The position numbers and the translations under genes are program-made. A stretch of 26,011 bases of DNA from Haplomitrium mnioides (Eukaryota; Marchantiophyta; Haplomitriopsida; Calobryales), in the NCBI GenBank assembly GCA_049999725.1, contig JBNGIS010008289.1, positions 1 through 26,011 on the forward strand. The letters are read 5' to 3'. This document shows, piece by piece, positions 9,970-18,883 of this stretch (positions are counted from its first letter, which is position 1; every line of letters begins with the position of its first letter). The notes below the pieces were generated by a model, which made no database searches, was not told the origin of the DNA, and saw only the letters and a program-made list of their open reading frames with translations.

Positions 9970-11080
9970 CTATCCCTTCTCTCATGTTTGTCATATTATA
10001 AAAAAACTTGTATATATATTCAATGCAACATATATATTTAACATGTATACAAACTAGCAAACACATATAACTAACTACTAAGTCTTGTATAAAAAAATGT
10101 TTTACATTAAGTTAATGAAACTTGTTCACAAGTTGCCATTGTTTATAATCCATTCTCCCATATCTTATTCCTCTAGAAGAAGTTAATAACACAACACTCC
10201 AAAAAATGACATGTTGGAGACAACTCAAAAAATTATTGATCTCTCTATGATAGGTACAAAATTAGTTTTTTGCAAGTATAATTTGTGTTTCAACAATCTA
10301 CTTGTGTATACTTTGATGCATTATAATCCTCTATTTGGCTTGAATCTTGAGGAATAATATTGAATCACTTGCAAAACAGCACCACTATTAGTATGTTAAG
10401 GAACTCAACCTTTGTGATATGTCTTATATACTATTGGAATAACAAATAGTATGAGAATGTGCACAATAGTAGTAGCAAATGAGTTGTTATACTTTGAGTA
10501 TATATTGCATAGGTTGGTGTTATGTGCTTACGTTGTCATCAATATCATGCTATTAATTATTTGTTGATATGTAAGTACTTGCTATTGCCTACATACATAC
10601 ACTTCCAAAGATTATCACTTTGACTATTGGTGAATAAAGAGCCGCAAGTTGGACAATCGTAGCATCCACATGTTTTCAACATTGGATGCAAACATGTAAT
10701 TCACAATCTTTATATATGTACACTAAAACTTATTCATAGATACACAAATAACAATATTATGATAGAAAATCAACAATACAACAATAAAACAAGATATCAC
10801 TAATAAAGTTGTGTATAGTTCATATAAGAATAGATAATAGATTTAAACTTGGTTCTAATACTTGTAATTTTCCATACTATCCCTTGCAACATAATCGTGT
10901 ACAACTTCTACTTTATATGAAATGTCCAACTCTTTCTATAAAATTTGCAAATATGTATCTAAATTTTGTTAAACTTTTTTTTTGCAATTACATATGTACA
11001 TCTAATATCATACTTGAGTTATTTCTCTAAAACATACAAAAAATGTTGTACATAACTACGTAAACAAAATATGTAATTTT
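9970..11080. other. AT-rich non-coding DNA
   Basis: No coding region, repeat array or RNA gene is recognised. It may be the decayed 3' half of the CACTA transposase that follows, since the minus strand just below 11130 still gives weak TNP2-like wording, but below about 11080 nothing can be supported. A short minus-strand peptide with C.C..C..C spacing near 10640-10680 is not identifiable. Confidence 0.4.
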
Positions 11081-11089
11081 GTTTAATAA

Positions 11090-11590
11090 TATTTGATTGG
11101 AATTAATAAGTAAACATTAAAAGAATTGGTTTCATTGCCAACTATAATGGTATGTTGTGGTTACTTATAGCTACCAGCCAAGTTGGTTATATGAACCTCA
11201 TACAACTAAACATATTATTCCATCAATAGCCAATATAACATGCATATTATATTGATCCTCTTTGAATTGTAAGTATAGAGGCTCTATGTACACGTGTATT
11301 AGAGAATCATCATCATCTCACTATTACTTCTTGCAATGGGTCTTGTTATAATGTCTATTGTTAGTTGTTGTCTAGCAATATATGTACAATTCATACTCAT
11401 CAATTTCTTCATATTGTGGCTTGTCATATACATCACAAGTCATCAAGTTCCTATGTAGGCTACAGTATATCATGTAGTTGTTAACACAAAAGTGGTATAC
11501 ACTATATTCTAATCTTATTGCATTCAACAATTTCTTCATCTTCTCCTTTATATGAGAAGTGAGTTTCTAGAGAGCCATTGGTAGGTGTAT
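11090..11590 (-). pseudogene. CACTA (En/Spm) transposase remnant, TNP2-like
   Basis: TNP2-type transposases cut CACTA elements out of and into DNA. The minus strand reads SHIKEKMKKLLNAIRLEYSV, then FCVNNYMIYCSLHRNLMTCD and DKPQYEE. This follows the family pattern in which K.L..lGL.Y..I..C.N.C.LY......L..C..C...rY forms a zinc-binding-like region. About 150 bases further on it reads FKEDQYNMHVILAIDGI, matching the family's F..D.RN+.LgLa.DGfNPF. Two of the expected cysteines are lost and stops intervene. No CACTA terminal repeats are seen, so the ends are unknown. Confidence 0.7.
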
Positions 11591-11639
11591 AATGGGTTGA
11601 AGCAAATTTATTTGAATACGAAAGACAAAAAAAACACTC

Positions 11640-11753
11640 AATCCTGAAATGTTTCAAAGAGATTCAATCACTGTCATTAACACTGAGACAGATCAAGCAA
11701 ACCTTGATGAATTTTCTGAAGCTGAATTCGAAGAAATCGAGACGAGTAACTAA
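11640..11753 (+). pseudogene. Short acidic C-terminal coding tail, unidentified
   Basis: An open plus-strand stretch of 37 codons ends at a TAA. It begins NPEMFQRDSITVINTETDQ and is strongly acidic at its end (SEAEFEEIETSN). Its composition is unlike the surrounding AT-rich noise, where reading frames are rich in Phe, Leu, Tyr and Lys. A frame change across the eight-A run at about 11628-11635 would join it to upstream codons reading EANLFEYERQ. I cannot name the family. The C-terminus of a retroelement or endogenous pararetrovirus polyprotein, followed by a promoter-bearing region, is one possibility; the last exon of a decayed host gene is another. The call rests on composition only. Confidence 0.35.
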
Positions 11754-11913
11754 AGTCATTCAAGAATTTTGTTCTATATTTTGTATTTTCAAGCATATTG
11801 TAATTTAAGATTATTATTTTATAAAGTACTTGAGAATCTTTTGAAACAACTTGTTGAATTTTTCTGCCAACTTGAACTTTTTACTGTAAATCATTCCAAG
11901 TTGAATGTTGTTC

Positions 11914-11921
11914 TATATAAA
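11914..11921 (+). promoter_or_regulatory. TATA-box-like site
   Basis: TATATAAA, 160 bases after the stop of the acidic tail and within AT-rich DNA. The position suits a promoter downstream of a viral-type or retroelement polyprotein, but chance occurrence in such DNA is likely. Confidence 0.25.
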
Positions 11922-12324
11922 TGCAACTTAAATCTTTACCTAATATTTTTATTTGCTTTGTAAAAATATTTTCTTCTCCAAAATGCAAGTGTTTTATTTC
12001 CAACTTTATTGTTTTCTAGAGGAGTTTAAAGTTGTTGTCTCGCTAAAGCATTTGCCCAAATTGACTAATTGTTTTTTTTGTGTTAGGACTTTGATGTAAA
12101 ACTTAAAACCTTTAGCGCTAGATGACTCATGTGTAGAGCTTTGTACCCATTTTTACTTTTACATTCCAAATTAGAAATCAAAATATTTTGCATGCGTAGA
12201 GTTTGTTGCAAAAAATAGAACGTTTACAGTTTGTATCCTCAATTGTAGAAGTGTGAACCCTATGTGTGCATAGACTTTGATTTGCAAGCAAAACGTACAG
12301 TGTACAAAAACTCTTCTGCGAAAT

Positions 12325-12513
12325 CTACAACCTAGGTTCTTGTCAGTCTTTGTTGTGGAATGTTCAGATGGAGAGTTTGGATTCCTATACGCGCATAGAC
12401 TTTGGGGTGGAGTGTTCACATGTTGAGCTTGGATTCCTAAGCGCGCAGAGACTTTGGGGTGGAGTGTTCAGATGTTGAGCTTGGATTCCTATGTGCGCAT
12501 AGACTTTTGGGTG
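12325..12513 (+). repeat. 52-bp tandem repeat, about three and a half units
   Basis: Units start at TTGGATTCCTA at 12377, 12429 and 12481, exactly 52 bases apart, each containing GCGC(A)AGACTTTGGGGTGGAGTGTTCA or a close variant. A degenerate unit precedes (12325-12376) and the last is cut short near 12513. The core GCGCATAGACTTTG recurs as single diverged copies at 12190-12205, 12264-12279 and 13013-13034. Confidence 0.85.
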
Positions 12514-12519
12514 GAAGTC

Positions 12520-13375
12520 CAAGCCTTCTACAAGTTCTACTTCTCAAATACAACCCTCAAGCTTCTTCATACAAAGACTACCGACTACAACTTTATTTGT
12601 ACACAAGTCATAGACTTTTTTATAGATCTTGAGACATTTGTTTGGTTGAATCAAGTTTAAAACTTGGAGATGTTTCTTGTTTACAATCTTAATTCAATCT
12701 TCTTAGCTACAATATTTTTGATTCTGAACTATGATATGTTTGTGTATATACTTCGTTGAATTATGAAATATTTTTAAATGCTGAAACCTTTTTGAAAGCT
12801 TATGCTAACTTATGATTTTATGGATTTTCAACTACAAGTGAAAGCCTCCTTCTTTCTTGAACTTTAAAATAAAGCTCTTAAATCCATGCAATGTTTTGTT
12901 TTCTTTGTTTTTGTGTTTACCATTGCAAACTCATTCCTGTCACTTCTAGTCCATTTGTGCTTTTTCTTTATGTTTTGTTTTTCCAAGAAAAAAGTTTGAA
13001 AGAGCACCATGTCTACACGCGCCTAGAGTTTGTGCAATCAAACATATTTCAAAATAATTTCTTGTGATGTGTATTTCAACTTTTGGGCTTAGAATTATAA
13101 TCAATGATAAATGCAATTTTTTTGGTGAAAACTTACCATAATTTTTATACTTTTCATCAAATTCGAGTTTTCTAATATTTTCATAAAAACTAATAATATT
13201 GATTGATTTTGCATAACAAAATTGACTCTTGCTCTATCATGCTTGTTGAAACGACAAAAAACAACTCTAAAAAACTCATGTACTTTTTGTTTTTAAAAAA
13301 TAACCTCGTTTTTTAAGCTCAAAAATCACAAATTTTCCCCACAAAAAAGTTCTTATTTTGAGTAGCTTGTTTCAG
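12520..13375. other. AT-rich non-coding DNA
   Basis: No coding signal. It holds one outlying copy of the GCGC-TAGA-TTTG motif (13013-13034) and several A/T runs. Confidence 0.4.
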
Positions 13376-14265
13376 GTTCAAAGTAGCAGTTGTTATTTGC
13401 TTGTTTAAGCCATGATAATCTGTACAAAGATGAATACCACCATCAAATTTTGGTATAAAAACATCAGTTTACTCCAAAATAACGCATTGTGTTAAATGAA
13501 ATGCTTTTAAAAGAGAATTCATCAAGGTCTTAGGAAGTTCTTTCAATTCATGTGATGACAATCAACATATAGCCTGACTAAAAGGAGTACTTCTTGGGAT
13601 CAACTCAATCAAAAAAGGAATTTCTCAATTTTCTAGTTAGCTCTTTGGCAAGTTATTTGGAAACACATCTGCAAACTCTTTAAAAATATCATCAATACCC
13701 TCCCTCTTTACTAAATTTCATGATGGGCATGATCCAAACAACAAAAACATGCACTTTTTTCTCCATAGAAGTAATATGCTCAATTGATTTAGATATCTTC
13801 ACCGAAAGTGCTAAATGCTTTAAAAGAAATTGCTTACCTTTTAGAGTACCTTGAATTTGTTGTTTTGCTTAATCAACTTGAGTGAATCAATCTTAAAGTC
13901 AAGGAAAACCTAAAATGATGTTATATTATGCTAATGCAACTACAAATTACAATGATTCCACCTACTATTTTCCAATCCTTAGAAGAAATGACTTTTGTTT
14001 CTCGAATGCCTCATGTTTTTGGCCATCGGTGATACTCACAAAACTACCCTTGATAGGCATAACTTTTGCTTTGATTCTTCTAACCAAACACAATAATATG
14101 TAGTTGTATTTGCTCACAATCAAACAAGTAGTTCTCATTTGCATTAAGAGTTGTCTTTCCATCATAAGCTGTTGGCTTTGGAAACTACACATGATTCTCT
14201 ACTTCTCAAAAAAATGCTCTTTCTTCTGCTTGCATTTAAAGTGAAAAATGCACAAAAACTCAAAA
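13376..14265 (-). mobile_element. Element C: gypsy fragment related to element B
   Basis: Nucleotide similarity to element B is visible by eye in the same order: an RT piece (TGATAATCTGTACAAA against CGATAATCTATACAAA), the PR-RT linker (ACACATCTGCAAACTC...AAAATATCATC), the protease (ATGGCCGATAGC-like wording, minus-strand MPIKGSFVSITDGQK) and then directly a gag N-terminal piece (14150-14260, matching about 9318-9412). The gag middle is deleted near 14110-14150. It lacks the solo LTR found in B, giving the empty site. No frame is intact. Confidence 0.8.
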
Positions 14266-14279
14266 TGTCTAAAAATAGA

Positions 14280-14433
14280 AATATACATGGAATGGCATGA
14301 CAATTGTCATGCGCATGCACATCGCTTACACAACTACATCGTCGACACACATTCCATAACATCTACAGACATATAACAGAGAATGACAAACAATTGAGTC
14401 TTATGTCATACAATGCATGAGACCTCATAATCA
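14280..14433 (-). repeat. Element D putative 3' LTR start (fragment)
   Basis: Immediately after the polypurine tract the minus strand begins TGATTATGAGGTCTC, a plausible LTR start. The other LTR copy is not found in the window, and the sequence runs into element C at about 14270, so only a U3 fragment would remain. The boundary is inferred. Confidence 0.35.
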
Positions 14434-14440
14434 CCCCCTA
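14434..14440 (-). promoter_or_regulatory. Element D candidate polypurine tract
   Basis: Minus strand TAGGGGG directly before TGATTATGAGG, about 150 bases after the stop of the PHD frame. A G-rich tract adjacent to a TG is where plus-strand priming and the 3' LTR start would be expected. It is short, so the call is tentative. Confidence 0.4.
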
Positions 14441-14590
14441 GCTAGTGGTCAGGTCTCCTAACACTAGCTAGTCATCTATCTCTTAGAAAGTTGACATACA
14501 CCTAGTGATGCAAAGACTAAGAGGTGAGGTGCAATGGAGCCACATCGTTCACCTCCTACAATCTATACCAACCTTAGAACTCAATGAAAA

Positions 14591-14740
14591 CTAATTGTTT
14601 AATAAACAGTGAGGGAAAAACCATGATCCCCCAAGAATAATAGCCAATGGAGGTGTCAAACATGACATATGTCATCCTCTAGAACATCTATCACAGATCA
14701 ACATAGTGGTTGCCTCCTTTAGAGAACAACATAACATGCA
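14591..14740 (-). pseudogene. Element D PHD finger
   Basis: PHD fingers bind two zinc ions with a C4HC3 set and usually read histone H3 tails in the nucleus. The minus-strand frame reads CMLC, then TTMLICDRCSRG, a TGA (14672-14674) where the family has Trp, then HMSCLTPPLAII and GGSWFFPHC. This matches C..C.........MLLCD.C..GWH..CL.PPL..iP.G.WfCP.C almost position by position. The sixth zinc ligand is Phe instead of Cys, and the Trp before the His is the stop. The frame closes with TAG at 14591-14593. It follows the pol tail with only about 20 codons between, so it would be the C-terminal end of the polyprotein. Confidence 0.8.
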
Positions 14741-14744
14741 CTTC

Positions 14745-15065
14745 AAACTTGTAGAAACTCATGCCACACTGGGGTCCATAGTGCCATGAATGTTTGGAGG
14801 GTGAAAAGGTGCACAATTGCCACATGATCCTTCCAAACCATACCATCACGTCCCTCCAACTACAAAACTTCTGAAGGTAGTACCTCAGGTACGCGCAGAA
14901 TTCGACGTTCAGCAGTGACATCAAGTGTTGTGGGTGATGTATGCTGCAAATAGACATAATCACTAGGATGAATCCTAGTGCGATATCCACCTCCATGTAT
15001 GGTAGCATATCATAAAGTGTCACGATGTTGAGCAATAGCAACGTCATAAGCATGACTCTCTCAAA
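14745..15065 (-). pseudogene. Element D pol C-terminal tail (integrase-tail-like)
   Basis: The minus strand from about 15060 reads AYDVAIAQHRDTL, a stop, YATIHGGGYRTRIHPSDYVY, LQHTSPTTLDVTAERRILRV and PEVLPSEVL. It looks like the segment after the integrase core of some Ty3/gypsy elements, in which A..QH.DT.RY...RGG.Y.P......GD.VYL is followed by a small beta-rich fold. A frameshift near 14820 leads into NCAPFHPPNIHGTMDPSVA, then the PHD finger. A long ORF in another frame here (14691-15068) is a shadow. Function is unknown; in chromoviruses the equivalent position influences targeting. Confidence 0.65.
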
Positions 15066-15200
15066 CACACAATCTCACTTTGAATATATTTGCACTCAAA
15101 CATTTGGATCATCCAAATCTACATCCATAGTGACATCACCTCAAATAGAGGAGGGTAAAAAATGGTCCCTCTCATCAATCCACAAAATCTGAACCCATTT

Positions 15201-15318
15201 TTACCTGAATCTTGCAATCCAAGTAAGACTATACAAATCCATGGTTTGTCTAAGCATATGGCAACGCTCAATCTCAACAATAGATGCAACAATAGTTGAA
15301 CTAGTGGAAAACCCTATA

Positions 15319-15360
<42 letters not shown>

Positions 15361-16200
15361 ATTAGGTTCCACCAGATTTTGCAAGGTTGTATCCCAAATA
15401 AAACTAGGGCCTCTTGCCCGAAATCTATAAGACATAGGATGACTCACCAATGTGGGCAATGCTCCATGAGGTTGACCTCCTACGTTGACTAACAACAATG
15501 GTGGGCGATGAGCATAAAACACCCTTTTAGCATGACGTCTCACATCCAAAATATCATCCACAATGGCACTCGGCGATCTCATAATCCTATCATAAACTTT
15601 CTTCAGCACCTTAGTAGGTACCAGGTTGGTGCACCACAATCATGGTTGGTGTGCTCATAATTCTACTTGTGCGACATCTAATAATACAGTAGGTCCAATC
15701 AAAGAATGCACTTGATAAATACTCTCTACAAAGCGTTGGTGACTATCTTCCAATATAGGCACATTCTTCAAGATATACGCAGGAGATGGTACTTGATGGA
15801 GTTGGAGATGGCAAAGAATTCTCAACATCTTTCAAAACAATTTTGAACAACATTATTGCAACCCTTGGCCCAAACCAGACCTTGATTGGCTTTGACATGG
15901 CCATCTTACAGTCAGCAAATTAATAGGCCTCACTCCAACTAAGTGGTCTGCTCCAAATAATAAAATATTAGTTGACAATGCATGCAAATAACCTTGCATT
16001 ACACTAACTGAAAGCAATCGTGGAAATTGCTCAACTATCAGTGCCACATGCCTCAAGGAGATTCTGTGAGCGATCCCACCATTCTCTACATACAAACACC
16101 GCCAAACTGGAATCCTTGTCTATAGCACACCAACTAGCTTTGTACTAATGCCTCCAAACAACTCCAACAAACAAATACCATCAGCAAGATAATGCCGTGA
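15201..16200 (-). pseudogene. Element D C5 cytosine DNA methyltransferase
   Basis: It would transfer a methyl group from S-adenosylmethionine to cytosine C5 in DNA. Minus-strand motifs in canonical order: motif I LLELFGGIS (16148-16170), motif IV RWPCQSQSRSGLGQGL with the catalytic Cys in PCQ (15892-15900), motif VI AYILKNVP (15757-15774) where the ENV Glu is Lys, a motif VIII-like AH.P.LWCTNL (about 15620-15660) that lost both Arg, a target-recognition segment NVGGQPHGALPTLVSHP, and motif IX/X AIGFSTSS...RCHMLRQTMDL (about 15234-15315). The order is not permuted, so it is not DRM-type; the R..R.W.NL and MGF wording is closest to DNMT3. One frame runs to the CT repeat with stops at 16120-16122, just after the PCQ segment, and in motif VIII; the repeat then shifts the frame. 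It ends with TAA at 15201-15203. Confidence 0.82.
15322..15356. repeat. (CT)n/(GA)n microsatellite inside the methyltransferase
   Basis: About 17 CT units on the plus strand. On the minus strand it reads as a Glu-Arg run in a place where the surrounding frame predicts a short ERER segment before A(I/M)GF. The frame needed after the repeat differs from that before it, so its length change caused a frameshift. Confidence 0.95.
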
Positions 16201-16560
16201 AATTGACATAGTATCTAGTGGTGAAAGATTTACAAGTCCAGATGTGACAGAACCATTCAATCCAGAGTATGGTGCCAATGCATTTTGCCAAACATCCTCA
16301 ACCAATCTAGACGTATGTAACTGCCACAACCTCTTCTTACTTCCACAAGTAGGAATCACCTCACCTGACAATGATGCTGGCCTTGCAACCTCTGAATGCC
16401 CCTCATCAACGGAACAAATGTTGACTACGTGTGCATTCTCTTCCAACAAGATAGAGTAGTCGGTGATCACCTCACAAAATGCTGACAACACTATAGGTTG
16501 TGATAGTGGACCTCTAGCTGGTCCATTGAAACAGACAAACAACTTGCTCAATTATGCCTC
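16171..16560 (-). pseudogene. Element D linker between protease and methyltransferase
   Basis: The minus-strand frame starting at about 16551 (SKLFVCFNGPARGPLSQPIV) is open up to and through methyltransferase motif I. It contains LSGEVIPTCGSKKRLWQLHT and SLDTMSISRHYLADGICLLE. I do not recognise a domain before motif I. Because it is in frame with the methyltransferase and follows the protease closely, I take it as the N-terminal extension of the enzyme or a polyprotein spacer. It has no internal stop. Confidence 0.6.
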
Positions 16561-17000
16561 TTCAGATTGACATCCAGGTTGATAGGACACTCACTCGTCT
16601 CAAAGATCAATGGTGAACCCCATGGGATATAGTACCGTACACCCTACCAAAACATCATAAGACTTAGCCTTGGTAAGTATGGCTCAAGCACTTATCTGCA
16701 AGCTATTTGTGGGATGATCAGATTGCACTCTAAACTCGATCTCTCCACATATGGTGTGTTATATGGGTGAAGGTCCTCCCAATGAAGTCTGGATTGGAAA
16801 AGAGCAAGCCTCCACATCTTCAAACCTCAATCCCAATCTCTACATAACTCATTTGCCTAACATCATGCCATTATACGTTCCCCACCTCTGGCTTAATGGT
16901 TATGCACTTGTATCCAAAAAAAAACTCTAGCTGGTCTATACATCACATTTGAAGGACCAACAAGTCGGAAGACCCACTCTGATTGTCAATGGACACCACA
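16561..17000 (-). pseudogene. Element D aspartic protease
   Basis: Retropepsin that would process the polyprotein. Minus strand: active-site segment LDTSA (16903-16917) with the catalytic Asp and the following Thr-Ser-Ala kept, then a TAA where a Gln or similar is expected, then YNGMMLGK, RLGLRFEDVEACSFPIQTSL and, nearer the C-terminus, SYDVLVGCTVLYPMGFTIDL, comparable to the conserved (D)VLLG...L of this fold. Several stops lie between these pieces. It sits between Gag and the methyltransferase, in normal PR position. Confidence 0.7.
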
Positions 17001-17230
17001 CTGGGTCTCAATCTGGTCCTCTCAAATGCTGATCGGGTTGATAGCTCCATTTATCGGGCCGTAACAGCATGCTATGTCTCACCTCCATACGTAGAGGGAC
17101 ATGCGTCTGCTGCTCTACTCGCAGGTCTCACCTACATACTAGAAGTAGCACCTTGAGTCTCTTCACATAATGTGGCTACCAATCTGAACACTTCAATTGG
17201 TGTGACTCCTCTAGTCAACACATCCATAGC

Positions 17231-18782
17231 TCAAAATAGTAGTTTCTGGACCACTAACTTGGCTATCTCCATAGCTAAAGACGCGCTCTTCTCCACTTTG
17301 GTTGATCTTTCCATCTCTCTGGAAGCTTGAGTCAGATGCATAGAAGTAGTCCTCACCAAATCTGTCAACTCAAATGATAGTGGAAGCTTTTCTTGCCGGT
17401 GAGCATCCCCCCTCTGAGGATTCGACTCCACTGCTACTCTCCTAGGTTCAATAGCCTTGCATGCTGCTCTGGTCACCGCCACAGACGCATCAACGTGGGT
17501 TGTCCCCCACATGAATCCCATACCAGCTAAATCTCCATCAACTGCATATGAAGTAGAGGCTTCACCTCCAGAGTTGGGCCTCGCTTGTGTTGTAGTCATG
17601 GCAACTAATTGCTGCTCCAATTGTGCAATCCTAACATCCTAGGATCCACAAATAGATGCTGGAGCACCCACCTCAGCTCTTCTAGTTGGTGATGCTCCTC
17701 TGCCATGACCACCTCGTCCGCCTTTTCCTTGCTCACATGTGCAAGCTTCTCCTTGTCGCTACTATGGGTGAAGCAAAAAACATTTGTCCTTGGTGTGACC
17801 CATGACTCACATTGTTGTTGGCCAACTGCACTTGCATCTCTAGAACGCGCTACTCGTGGCTTTTTTGTCTTTAGACATAACCTTTACAAATGATCTCCAC
17901 CACAAGTCCAACAACCTGAGTACTGGCCTACATAAGATGGCAAAGATAACTATCCTCTAGCCTATTGGCCCTTTCGTGACGCAGACTGTGATGTAGATGT
18001 GGTTGGAGAAGCACATTTTAGTGCTTCTTTCTGAAAACTTGCAGCGACTACTCTCTCATTCACCAAGTTGAGCTCAATATGCTATGACAATATAAACACA
18101 ATGGCTAGATTAGAATCAGAATAATTGAGAAGGGTGGCATCTCTCACTCTCCTCTTCAAATCCCTATCAAAGATGGAATACCAAAATTGGACAGCCTGAG
18201 CCTCTGCCACTCCTTTTGTGACATTGATGAGCCTTCTCATCTTGGTGTAGGCTTTCCTCAAGCTCTCTCTAGTCTTGCGCTGGAACTTCTGAAGACTCTT
18301 CAACTTATCTGCCCTCACGCCTTGGTAATTCTGCCTCAGAAGCTCAAAAAACTCAACCATAGGGTTAAACAATGGAATCCATTGACTCTATGTTGTAGTG
18401 ACTGGAACAAATGTACTGAAAACTCCTTGTGCCCATGAAGCACCAATGTTGTGGCTAGTGCCAATAGAGGATGTTGTATGGGTCACAATGCAATGGGCAC
18501 TTGCTCTTCCACCATTGGTGATGGAGATATATTTTTGTGACTATACTATCTCCACTACTCAATCTCATTCAAATGAGCATGCCTGAATTCATGGTAATCA
18601 TTCATAGGCAGCCCTTCCGAATGCTAAAACAAACCTTTCCATGCCATGAAAGGTGTAAAGAGAGTAGAGTTCCGCAATGTTTACAGATCACACCAAGTAT
18701 CAAACTCTTATATGGAATCATCTAGATCAATGGTGCCTATTGCACCAGAGAATCTCCTTGGCCTTTTTGTGGCCCCATCCAT
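17231..18782 (-). pseudogene. Element D Gag (Retrotrans_gag plus zinc knuckle)
   Basis: Structural protein of the particle. The start ATG at 18780-18782 opens MDGATKRPRRFSGAIGTIDL, followed by LRNSTLFTPFMAWKGLF and LPMNDYHEFRHAHLNEIE (capsid N-terminal half). The best-kept segment (18082-18372) reads VEFFELLRQNYQGVRADKLK, RKTRESLRKAYTKMRRLINV and AQAVQFWYSIFDRDLKRRVR, the usual gag core pattern. A zinc knuckle and a Gly/Arg-rich tract follow, then MEQQLVAMTTTQARPNSGG to a stop at 17231. At least three stops in the N-terminal half and several frame changes mean it is dead. Total length about 517 codons, reasonable for a plant gag. Confidence 0.8.
17875..17913 (-). other. Element D Gag zinc knuckle
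   Basis: Minus strand CWTCGGDHL, a TAA, then RLC, giving C-x2-C-x3-H-x4-C, one residue shorter than the canonical CCHC box. About 100 bases further on another frame reads GHTKDKC, probably the back half of a second knuckle. Such boxes bind the element RNA for packaging. Confidence 0.65.
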
Positions 18783-18883
18783 ATCCCAAGACAATGGGGA
18801 ATATACTTGAGTGATAGAAAGAGTTTCCTCCTCTTCGTCCAATGTATGGTCACTTACTAGTTGTTGAGTCGCTCCTACTACAA

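Noticed and set aside
9967-9975. CACTA word at the end of the second LTR copy, possible CACTA element terminus
   Set aside because: The C-A belongs to the LTR end, no inverted partner or subterminal repeats are seen.
10620-10690. Minus-strand peptide with CGCYDCPTCG spacing, possible zinc finger
   Set aside because: Only about 35 codons before a stop and no family match that I can defend.
14691-15068. Longest minus-strand ORF of the element D tail region (125 codons)
   Set aside because: The conserved pol-tail and PHD wording is in the other two frames, so this ORF is a shadow.
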